In this document: in pieces, positions 47,480 through 54,915 of the stretch
Numbering within the stretch: position 1 is the stretch's first letter
How the letters are laid out: each line of letters opens with the position of its first letter
NCBI GenBank assembly: GCA_038231255.1
Contig: JBBRLR010000013.1
Location: 7,315 to 71,314, forward strand
Length of the DNA: 64,000 nt
Direction of reading: 5' to 3'
DNA from: JALYUS01 sp038231255
Lineage (GTDB): Bacteria; Chloroflexota; Chloroflexia; Thermomicrobiales; JALYUS01
Made by a program: the position numbers and the translations under genes
The notes under the pieces: model-generated
Databases searched by the model: none
The model's input: only the letters and a program-made list of their open reading frames with translations
What the model was told of the DNA's origin: nothing

Positions 47480-48923
47480 CGTACCGACCGGCACGAGCAT
47501 CACGCCCCTCCTGTGCGGCGATGCCGCCCAATGCATCGGCGCCGCTCTCGTCAATCGGCAGCACGCGAATCACGCCCTCATCAATGCGGAACTCGCGCAG
47601 GCTCGGATCGAACGCGCTCTGCCGCATCTTCAGGATTGAGAGAATCCGACGGAGACGGGTATGATATTCGACCGAGCGCATCTGGATCAGGTTGTCCGCG
47701 AGGACCACGCCAAGCGCCTTGCCGATGTCACCGGCGAAGGCATTACTTTCCTGCGTCATCATGCTGGTTACATCACGCTCGCGCAGGTAGTTGACCAGAG
47801 AAGCGAAGAAACCCGGCCCGCGGCCCGGTTCGAGGATGGCAACTTCGACAGCGGCGATGGAATCAATGACGAGACGCCGGATACCGAGGTTCTCGACCCG
47901 ATTGCGCAGCGCCGCAGCGAAGACATCCGCTTCCAGTTCGACGGGTGCGAGACAAAGAAGCGAGACCACCCCCCGCGCGACGGCACCGCGCAGATCAAGC
48001 CCGAAGCTTTCCGCCTTGAGATACAGTTGCGCTTCGCTCTCGGTGAAGCAGGCGAAAAGCCCCAGTTCGCCCGCGTCGGCGCCGGCCATGATGTAGTGAA
48101 GCGCAGTGAGTGTCTTTCCTGATCCGGGGCTACCAGCGAGGAATGTGACTGTGCCCCGGTTCAGTCCGCCATTGAGCATCGCATCGAGTTCGGGAAGGCC
48201 AATGGCAGCACGCTCCGGACTCACGGTATAGTTCGTCGTCCGGTAAACTGCTTCGTGACGTGGGTAGCAGGTGATACCATCCCCAGTGATCGCGATCGAA
48301 TGAAGACCATCGAGGTGATTCATCGCCCGGAGCTTCTGCACCTCGAGATGGCGACGATGCCGCACGCCCCAAAGGGTATTATGCAACCGGATAATGCCAT
48401 CCGCGACCGTCTGCGCGCCGGAATCGCCCTCGCTTTCGGCCCCCATCTCGAGTGTCACAAGCGTCGTCACATTGAGGAGCGCGAGGCGCGTACGCACCTC
48501 GTACAAAAAGAGGCGCACGTCGCGCTCCGACTCCGCGAAGCCGGCGACGCCACGGAAGCCATCAAGGACGACAATCGAGGCTTCGTGCGTGCGCACGATC
48601 TCAATGATGGCATCAGCCGTTGCCGCCAGCCCATCCTGCAAGATTGTCTGAATACTCAAGAAACGGATATGGTCGCCAACGAGCGACTCATCGAAAAAGG
48701 AGAACTCGCGCAGCGACGCGAGCATCTGTTCGTGGGCCTCGGAAAGCGCGGTGAGGATCAGGACGCGTTTGCCTTGCTTCGCCTGCTGCACTGCGATCTG
48801 CTCGGCAAGGATCGTTTTGCCCGCGCCCGGCCTACCAAGAATCAGGGTCATCGCACGTAACGGGATACCGCCACCGAGGATTTCATCCAGCCCCGGCACA
48901 TGCGTCGGCAATACAGGAATCAC
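47466..48923 (-). CDS. KaiC-like double RecA-fold ATPase
   Basis: 485 residues with two tandem RecA domains of the KaiC/RadA-like clade. Walker A1 GRPGAGKT (30-37) and A2 GSPGSGKT (about 259-266); VVLDGFRGV and LVIDSIAAVEV are the two Walker B strands. The order and spacing (CI-like, CII-like) match KaiC. The residues equivalent to the KaiC CII phosphorylation Ser-Thr pair are not evident (the strand reads MMTQESNAFAGD), so the rhythmic phosphorylation mechanism is not expected. No kaiA or kaiB is present. KaiC-like proteins of this type are proposed signalling ATPases; the coupled response regulator supports that. No ribosome site stands out before the ATG at 48923. Confidence 0.82.
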   Translation of the reverse strand: MIPVLPTHVPGLDEILGGGIPLRAMTLILGRPGAGKTILAEQIAVQQAKQGKRVLILTALSEAHEQMLASLREFSFFDESLVGDHIRFLSIQTILQDGLAATADAIIEIVRTHEASIVVLDGFRGVAGFAESERDVRLFLYEVRTRLALLNVTTLVTLEMGAESEGDSGAQTVADGIIRLHNTLWGVRHRRHLEVQKLRAMNHLDGLHSIAITGDGITCYPRHEAVYRTTNYTVSPERAAIGLPELDAMLNGGLNRGTVTFLAGSPGSGKTLTALHYIMAGADAGELGLFACFTESEAQLYLKAESFGLDLRGAVARGVVSLLCLAPVELEADVFAAALRNRVENLGIRRLVIDSIAAVEVAILEPGRGPGFFASLVNYLRERDVTSMMTQESNAFAGDIGKALGVVLADNLIQMRSVEYHTRLRRILSILKMRQSAFDPSLREFRIDEGVIRVLPIDESGADALGGIAAQEGRDARAGRYDGGA

Positions 48924-49057
48924 GCGTTACTTCCCTCCCCACCGGACACACCGAACCCTACTCCTGTTCGCGCGTCCAGGCGTTCGGAACGCTGATGCAA
49001 GATTGGTGCCGGGAAGGCGTTCGGGGTGGATTCTGCTTCCCCGAACCTCGAACTTCC

Positions 49058-49804
49058 CTACCCCAATTGCGGCAAGATGTCGCGGATGTCAAGAGTGCGG
49101 CAGGTCATCATCGGGGTGTCGCGGAGGGTGTACATGCTCGCCTGGGTCTCGCGCAGGGCAGCGACGAGATCGAGGAAGTCTTGCGGGAAGTCGCTCTCGA
49201 ATGCGACGACCCATTCCTGATCGTCGAGGCCGAAGGAGTATGTGGTGTTGAGTTTCACCGACGGATACCCCTGGCCGACTTCGATATGCTCGCGCATCAT
49301 CGCCTGCCGCTCATCGAGCGAGAGGGCGAACCACGCGCGCGTCTTGACGAAGGGATAGACGAAGAGATACTTCCGGCCACCTGGCTCGATCGTCAGGCGG
49401 TTCGATTCGCTATCGCGGTCTTTCGGGTCCACGTACTGCGAGCGGCGCGTCAGCGAAAGGTAGGCGTAGGGCGTCGTCAGATAGCGGCCAAAGCCCGTGC
49501 CGTTCAGTTTCGCGGCAAAGGTCTGGAAATCGTCGAGTTCGTACGAGACTTGCCACAGTAGGAAATCTGCGTCCGCCCGCAGCCCGACGCAGGAGTACGA
49601 GCGCACGAGCATCGTCGGCGTCGTCTCGTCAATAACAGTGAGGAATTCAGCGTAGCCGCGCTCGCGGTCGGCGGCGGGCAGGCGGCGCCACGCCGGGTCA
49701 ACGCGATAAAAAGCGAAGCGGACGTATTGTCGGCGCGTCGGCGCTTTGACGGCGAGGGCGGCGGCCGTCGCGGGGGCGGCAGTCGGGGCGGCGATCGTGC
49801 TCAT
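49058..49804 (-). CDS. hemQ: Coproheme decarboxylase (HemQ/ChdC, chlorite dismutase family)
   Basis: 248 residues. YLFVYPFVKTRAWFALSLDERQAMMREHIEVGQGYP carries the catalytic Tyr150, Lys154 and proximal His173 of HemQ. It converts coproheme III to heme b by two peroxide-dependent decarboxylations in the last step of the coproporphyrin-dependent heme pathway. True chlorite dismutases keep a distal Arg; that position could not be verified here, so the decarboxylase reading rests on the Tyr and on phylogenetic habit. The N-terminal 20 residues are Ala/Pro-rich and may be a linker. HemQ is typical of Actinobacteria, Firmicutes and Chloroflexota. Confidence 0.88.
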   Translation of the reverse strand: MSTIAAPTAAPATAAALAVKAPTRRQYVRFAFYRVDPAWRRLPAADRERGYAEFLTVIDETTPTMLVRSYSCVGLRADADFLLWQVSYELDDFQTFAAKLNGTGFGRYLTTPYAYLSLTRRSQYVDPKDRDSESNRLTIEPGGRKYLFVYPFVKTRAWFALSLDERQAMMREHIEVGQGYPSVKLNTTYSFGLDDQEWVVAFESDFPQDFLDLVAALRETQASMYTLRDTPMMTCRTLDIRDILPQLG

Positions 49805-49893
49805 CTCTGACTCCTATTTGGTACAACCTGCGGACCACTATCGCGCGCCACACTGCGCACCTCCCAATGATAGCACTCGGCGGAATGATGGTA

Positions 49894-49927
49894 GGCTATG
49901 CGCTGTTGCAGGCAACAGCGCATAGCC
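49894..49927. repeat. 34-base perfect palindrome upstream of the PIG-L gene
   Basis: GGCTATGCGCTGTTGC, AG, then the exact complement GCAACAGCGCATAGCC. It lies 30 bases before the PIG-L start; a 16-bp stem of this strength in the leader could influence translation or be an operator. Confidence 0.7.
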
Positions 49928-49956
49928 GATTACTGGCAAGAACAAAGGAGACTCGC

Positions 49957-50772
49957 ATGGCCGACACTCAGCCTCCGACAGCACAAGCCACCACCGCGCC
50001 AAGCCGCGCGATGACGATCCTCGCCCACCCGGACGACGCCGAGTTCGGATGCGGCGGTACGCTCGCCACCTGGGCAAAGCAGGGCACCGAGATCACGATG
50101 GTGATTATCACGAACGGCTCAAAGGGCAACGACGACCGCGCGATCACGTCGGAACAACTCGTCGTAATGCGCACAGAGGAGCAGGCGCGCGCGGCGCAGG
50201 TCCTCGGCGTCACGCATGTCGTCAACCTCGGCTACGAGGACGGCGTGCTGCAACCGACGATCGCCCTGCGGCGCGACATCGCGCGCGTCATCCGCCAGTA
50301 CAAGCCGGATGTTATCATTACCGGCGACCCGGACAGCCGGTTCGGCGGCGACTCCTACATTAACCATCCGGATCATCGGGCAGCGGCGGAAGCGGCCCTG
50401 TACGGCATCTTCCCGGCGGCGGGCAATTTCAATTTCTACCCCGAACTGCTCGCCGAAGGGCTGGAGCCGCACGAGATCAAGGAAGTCTGGATCGAGGAAT
50501 GGGGCGGCGGCACGACCTTTGTGGACGTTTCCGAGGCGATGGACACCAAAATCGCCGCCCTCGCCGAGCACAAGAGCCAGTTTGACATCAAGGATGTCGA
50601 GCAATTCGTGCGCCGCTGGACGGAGGAAACGGGCAAGAAGCACGGCGTTGGCTTTGCGGAAAGCTACCGTAAGATCACCCTCAATCGCCCGCCGGATGCC
50701 GAAACGGCGGTGGAACTCGTCAACGCGGGCGCGAGTGAGTTGGAAGAAACACCCGTCAGCGCGGAAGGGTAG
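49957..50772 (+). CDS. PIG-L / LmbE family deacetylase
   Basis: 271 residues. HPDDAEFGCGG (24-34) and HPDH (137-140) are the zinc-binding motifs; GDPDS is the usual second strand motif. The family removes N-acetyl groups from GlcNAc-linked lipids or thiols (PIG-L, MshB, BshB, LmbE). Because a CysRS with MshC-like features is 3 kb away, a role in low-molecular-weight thiol synthesis was considered, but this is only suggestive. The ATG follows AAAGGAGACTCGC. The downstream hydrolase follows after 122 bases. Confidence 0.82.
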   Translation: MADTQPPTAQATTAPSRAMTILAHPDDAEFGCGGTLATWAKQGTEITMVIITNGSKGNDDRAITSEQLVVMRTEEQARAAQVLGVTHVVNLGYEDGVLQPTIALRRDIARVIRQYKPDVIITGDPDSRFGGDSYINHPDHRAAAEAALYGIFPAAGNFNFYPELLAEGLEPHEIKEVWIEEWGGGTTFVDVSEAMDTKIAALAEHKSQFDIKDVEQFVRRWTEETGKKHGVGFAESYRKITLNRPPDAETAVELVNAGASELEETPVSAEG

Positions 50773-50894
50773 CACGCACATTCGCGGACAGCGCACACCC
50801 GGGTGGACTGTCAATGGTGATTGCGGCGAATTGGATACACACCGCAGGATGCACCGTGCGAGGTCGCCTGTCGCTGAGAGAAAAGGGGCGTACG

Positions 50895-52037
50895 ATGGAT
50901 CAACCGACCTTCGAGGGGTTGCTCAACGATTTTCAGCAGCATTGCAGCGCTGAAAGCGCCCTGGCCGACCTGACTGTTGCGGCAGGGCGGATGGACGCGC
51001 CCGTCGTCGTGCTGATCCACGGCATCGGCGGGAATGCCCAGCACTGGGGCGATCCTATCGGCCTGAACCCAAGCGATACCTGGCTTTTCAACCTCGATGC
51101 CCAGCCGCACGATGCCCACGGCCTCGGCTCATCCCCGCCCTACGCGCCGGGAAGCGTCACCGCGTGGGTTCAGTTGCTCCGCAACGAGGGGATTACCGCC
51201 GTCACCTGGAGCCAGAGTCGGCCCGGCGATCTGCTCCAGTATGCGGTGACGGAGGCGGTCTCCGTCTTGGGTGCGCTGGAACAGCGCGTTTTCGCCCCGT
51301 ACGATCAGGACGTGGCCGCAAATGGCGGCGCGGCCCCGGCGCTCATCCTGCTCTGCCACAGCCGGGGTGGCCTCGTGGCACGGGCGGCGCTGAAGCAACT
51401 CGGCGGGGGCGTGCCGCACCTGCGCAAGGTGATTACCCTCTGCACGCCGCATCACGGCTCCTACATGCCGAAGTTGGCCGATGCGTATAACACCACCTTG
51501 AGCAATCAGATGGACTTTGGCAGCCTCGGCCAGAATCTTCCCGGCCCACTCGGCGGCCTCTTCGCACACCGGTTAGCCCCCATACTGGCGGACCTGGCGA
51601 ACCGGGTGCGCGAGGCGCTGCTGCACTCTTTCGGCACGCTGGCGCAGGGGCCGGGCTTCGATGAACTCGACCCCCAGAGCGCGATGCTGCAATCGCTGGC
51701 GGACGGAGAGCAGCCGCTGCCGGGCGTGCGATACTACGGCTTCGGCGGCACGAACCCGACGTTCATCCACTTCTACCTGTCCGAAATGGGCCACACCGTT
51801 CACTTGCTGGCGACGGCGAGCGCCTTTCTGGTGGAGCAGTTGGCGCGCATCCCCGGCGTCGGGGATCGCTTCGGCGGGTTGGCGGAACTCGACAAGGGCG
51901 ACTCAGCGGTGGGGCCGGAGAGCAGCAAGTGGCCGGAGGCGTTCGGCGCGCCGCACCAGACCTTCGCGGTCAATCACATGCAGGCACTGATTGATCCGTC
52001 GCTGCAACAAGCAACGCTCCAAGCCCTGCGGGAATAG
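50895..52037 (+). CDS. Lipase/esterase-like alpha/beta hydrolase
   Basis: 380 residues. PVVVLIHGIGGN (37-48) is the oxyanion-loop segment; CHSRGG (154-159) is the nucleophile elbow with Ser156 (Cys in place of the first Gly); the catalytic His is probably in VNHMQAL near the end. It resembles GPI-anchor/PGAP1-type and triacylglycerol lipase hydrolases. No signal peptide, so probably cytoplasmic. Acyl substrate unknown. The ATG at 50895 follows AAAAGGGGCG. Confidence 0.75.
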   Translation: MDQPTFEGLLNDFQQHCSAESALADLTVAAGRMDAPVVVLIHGIGGNAQHWGDPIGLNPSDTWLFNLDAQPHDAHGLGSSPPYAPGSVTAWVQLLRNEGITAVTWSQSRPGDLLQYAVTEAVSVLGALEQRVFAPYDQDVAANGGAAPALILLCHSRGGLVARAALKQLGGGVPHLRKVITLCTPHHGSYMPKLADAYNTTLSNQMDFGSLGQNLPGPLGGLFAHRLAPILADLANRVREALLHSFGTLAQGPGFDELDPQSAMLQSLADGEQPLPGVRYYGFGGTNPTFIHFYLSEMGHTVHLLATASAFLVEQLARIPGVGDRFGGLAELDKGDSAVGPESSKWPEAFGAPHQTFAVNHMQALIDPSLQQATLQALRE

Positions 52038-52055
52038 CGTCAAACGAACGGGGTG

Positions 52056-52517
52056 TCATCCTCCGTTCCCCGCCGGACGCCGCTCCATTTCCGCGAGTTT
52101 GTCGAGACGGCGGAGGAAATGTTCCTCCGTGCTCGGCATCGCATCCAGATATGCTTTGAGGAGATCGAGGGCGAGCCATTCGCCGACGATCTGCGCGCCG
52201 AGGCAGCAGACATTCGCGTGGTCGTGCTCGACACACTGGTGCGCCGAATGGACATCGTGACATAAGGCGGCGCGAATGCCCGGCACCTTGTTCGCCGCCA
52301 TACACGCGCCGATCCCCGTCCCGCAGACCATCACGCCGCGCTCCGCTCGCCCGGCGAGGATGACTCCGCACAGTCGCCCGGCGATGTCCGGGAAGTCCAC
52401 ATCCGCCGCCGTGTACCCACCGACATCCTCGACCTCATGCCCCCACTCCGCTAGGGCGCGTACAATCGGCCCCTTCAGCGCGAACCCCGCATGGTCACTG
52501 CCGACAACGATCCGCAT
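52056..52517 (-). CDS. rpiB: Ribose-5-phosphate isomerase B
   Basis: 153 residues, full length. GSDHAGF (7-13), the catalytic Cys in CGTGIGACMAANK, and HDVHSAHQCVEHDHANV define RpiB, which interconverts ribose 5-phosphate and ribulose 5-phosphate. It may alternatively serve galactose-6-phosphate or allose metabolism, but the single-gene context favours pentose phosphate use. It converges with the lipase-like gene. Confidence 0.93.
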   Translation of the reverse strand: MRIVVGSDHAGFALKGPIVRALAEWGHEVEDVGGYTAADVDFPDIAGRLCGVILAGRAERGVMVCGTGIGACMAANKVPGIRAALCHDVHSAHQCVEHDHANVCCLGAQIVGEWLALDLLKAYLDAMPSTEEHFLRRLDKLAEMERRPAGNGG

Positions 52518-52639
52518 CTTCCCTACTCCCTTCTTCGAACGATGGTCTGATTGCCGCAGTGTACGCGGTGAAGCGGCTCACTCGTGTTCCGCGCATGCGA
52601 TACTACTCTTTCACGATGGTGATGGCGTGATAGGCGCAT

Positions 52640-52736
52640 AGGGGCGATTCGTGAATCGCCCGCTCGCGGCGGCAGGGTGCCATGGGAAAGGCACAGGTAA
52701 TCCGGGGGAGGGCGATTCACGAATCACCCCTACGCA
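52640..52736. repeat. Two GGGCGATTCGTGAATCGCCC palindromes
   Basis: AGGGGCGATTCGTGAATCGCCC (about 52640-52662) and GGGCGATTCACGAATCACCCCTACGC (about 52708-52735) lie in the same gap. The second carries a loss of symmetry. Same family as 34275-34310. Confidence 0.65.
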
Positions 52737-52771
52737 GAAAGAGTATAAGATGGTGCGACTCCCGGAGAAAT

Positions 52772-52924
52772 ATGAGAGAGTACCTTCCCAACAAGGACCG
52801 AATCATCGTTACCAGCGAGAACTTTGGCGCCCTCCTGATCCAATCTCTCGAACAGGCCGTTGCGTTCAAAAACGGCGACACGAGCAAGGCGCGTAATCGC
52901 GTGCGAATGAGTAAGGAGCATCAG
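52772..52924 (+). pseudogene. Possible antitoxin N-terminal remnant fused ahead of the DinB gene
   Basis: In frame with and ahead of the DinB gene, this frame reads IIVTSENFGALLIQSLEQAVAFKNGDTSKARNRVRMS. The FGALLIQSLEQAVAFKNGD segment resembles the N-terminal start of XRE-type antitoxins (FgelLiegLeeAlayaxGe). No stop separates it from the DinB start, so it may be a fossil or an N-terminal extension. Low certainty. Confidence 0.3.
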
Positions 52925-53410
52925 ATGGAGATGGACACGGTACTTCGAGACCAACTGCTGCACCTGCTGCGCGGAGGCAACGCGCACCTGTCGTTCGATG
53001 ATGCGGTGACGGACTTCCCGATGGATGCGATCAATACGCGCCCACCCAACGTCCCCTATACACCGTGGCACCTGCTCGAACACCTGCGCATCACGCAGTG
53101 GGACATCCTCGATTTCATTCGCAACCCGCACTACCAGGAAATCACATGGCCAGACGACTACTGGCCCGCACCAGATGCCGAAGCGGACGCCGCCGCATGG
53201 AAACAAACGCTCGCCGCCTTCCGCGCCGACCTGAAAGCGATTGAGGCAATCGCGAGCGATCCGCAGACCGACCTCGCCGCGACGATCCCGCATGGCGACA
53301 GCCAGACGATCTTGCGCGAAATCCTGCTCGTCGCGGATCACAACGCCTACCACATCGGCGAATTCGCCATCCTGCGGCAGGTGATGGGGACGTGGGGCAG
53401 GAGGAAGTAA
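52925..53410 (+). CDS. DinB-family protein
   Basis: 161 residues, four-helix bundle. LRDQLLHLLRGGNAHLSFDDAVTDFP, PWHLLEHLRITQWDILDFI with the metal-ligand His, and HNAYHIGEFAILRQ near the end with the second and third His. DinB proteins bind a metal and include thiol transferases such as BstA and mycothiol-dependent enzymes; this gene's substrate is unknown. The start ATG (52925) has AAGGAG 6 bases upstream; a longer frame to 52682 is discounted for that reason. Confidence 0.82.
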   Translation: MEMDTVLRDQLLHLLRGGNAHLSFDDAVTDFPMDAINTRPPNVPYTPWHLLEHLRITQWDILDFIRNPHYQEITWPDDYWPAPDAEADAAAWKQTLAAFRADLKAIEAIASDPQTDLAATIPHGDSQTILREILLVADHNAYHIGEFAILRQVMGTWGRRK

Positions 53411-53555
53411 CGAGGAGGATGCATACCCACATATGATCGCATGACCGAGGGATTCCGCCCCGGTTCGCTACCTTCGTCATTGCTACCGAAACCGGTCCAT
53501 GTCGCGCATCGTTGTTATCCTCAGTGACCTGATGAACGCGCTGAAAGGGAATCGC

Positions 53556-54884
53556 ATGCGACGGCTCGTGGTCCGCATCGGTGTGCTCATGATCGTTGCG
53601 CTTTCACTGCTCTCCGCCGCGCCGATGAGGGCGGCATCCGCATTCGCCAACCCCGCGTTCCAGCAGCAGTGGCAGCAGGGTGAGGCGATGACGCCCAACT
53701 TCTGGGGTCCGCTCGCGACCGCGAAAGACGGTCAGCAGGAGGCGTATGCGGACGCGAGCGGCGGCCAACGCCTCGTGCAGTACTTCGACAAGGGACGGAT
53801 GGAGCTGACGAACGGCATCGTCACCAACGGCCTGCTTGCGAGCGAGATCATCAAGGGGCAAGTCCAGGTTGGCGACGCGACCTTCCAGCCGAAGACGCCG
53901 CCGGGCATCCCCATCGCGGGCGATCCCGACAATGCCGGCCCGACCTATGCGGGACTCAGCACTGCGGGCGCCTCGCTCTTCGGCGCTGCAGCGCCAATAC
54001 CGGTGGGCAGCACCGTGACGACGACCGTTGACGCGGGGGGCAACATGATCCCTGGCGGTAACAGCGTCAACAGTGCGACGACGATCGCCGCCTTCGATGT
54101 GGCGACGCAGCACAATGTTCCCGGCGGGTTCGCGCAGTATCGCGAGCGGGTTGGCCTCGCCGCAATTGGCTACGCGATCAGCGAGCCGTTCCTCGCGAAG
54201 GTAAAGGTGGCGGGTGCGGGGCATCTGGTCATGGTGCAAGTATTCGAGCGGCGGGCGCTCACCTATACGGCGGAGAATCCCGACCCGTACAAGGTGGAGA
54301 TGGGTAACATCGGCCAGCACTATTACCAATGGCGCTACAACGGCGCCGGTGCGTCTCCCCCGACGACATCTTCCGTCGCATCCCCGACTCCTCCCTCCGC
54401 GCAAACGCCGATCAGCGGTGTCGCGCCCGTCTTCGCGCGCGTCGCCGCGCAGGCGACCGGGTCGCAGGCAATTGGCCTCGGGAGCGAGACGAGCGATGCC
54501 TACACCGAGCGCGGCATCGCGCTCCTCCTGTTCGAGCACGGCCGGATGCTCTACCTGCCCAAGCTCAACATCTTCTACGTCCTGATTGATCCGCTCGGCC
54601 CGCTCGTCGCGATCCCCCGGACGTTCGGGGACGCGGGGCTGGCGACGACGCAGATGCCCGGCCCGCGGCCCGGCACGTTTGTCCCGCGACTCGGCTTCGG
54701 CAAGGTGTGGCAGGACAACCCGGCGCTGCAGCAGTCACTGGGCTACGCGACGGGTGACGAGCAGCGGTTCAGCGCGCAGGCGCAGACATTCGCGCAGGGG
54801 GTGATCGTGCAGGACACGCTCGACAACGCCGCCTTCGTGCTGAACACCGGCGCCGGTATCTGGGCCGCCATCCCGCTCACCTGA
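53556..54884 (+). CDS. Secreted protein with three 'VQYF / IGYAISEPF' type modules
   Basis: 442 residues with a signal peptide (RRLVVRIGVLMIVALSLLSAA, cleavage near AASA). Module one: WQQGEAMTPNFWGP and RLVQYFDKGRMEL. Module two: YRERVGLAAIGYAISEPF and LVMVQVFERRALTYT then GNIGQHYYQWRY. A Pro/Thr/Ser linker (SPPTTSSVASPTPPS) follows, then a third, altered module: FGKVWQDNPALQQSLGYATG and FAQGVIVQD. It shares the first two modules with 17852-18634, and each half of that module begins with a W-rich word, which supports internal duplication. Function unknown; wall or surface binding is likely. Confidence 0.78.
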   Translation: MRRLVVRIGVLMIVALSLLSAAPMRAASAFANPAFQQQWQQGEAMTPNFWGPLATAKDGQQEAYADASGGQRLVQYFDKGRMELTNGIVTNGLLASEIIKGQVQVGDATFQPKTPPGIPIAGDPDNAGPTYAGLSTAGASLFGAAAPIPVGSTVTTTVDAGGNMIPGGNSVNSATTIAAFDVATQHNVPGGFAQYRERVGLAAIGYAISEPFLAKVKVAGAGHLVMVQVFERRALTYTAENPDPYKVEMGNIGQHYYQWRYNGAGASPPTTSSVASPTPPSAQTPISGVAPVFARVAAQATGSQAIGLGSETSDAYTERGIALLLFEHGRMLYLPKLNIFYVLIDPLGPLVAIPRTFGDAGLATTQMPGPRPGTFVPRLGFGKVWQDNPALQQSLGYATGDEQRFSAQAQTFAQGVIVQDTLDNAAFVLNTGAGIWAAIPLT

Positions 54885-54915
54885 TGCGAGAAGGCAGCAA
54901 AAGACGTCCGTCCGC

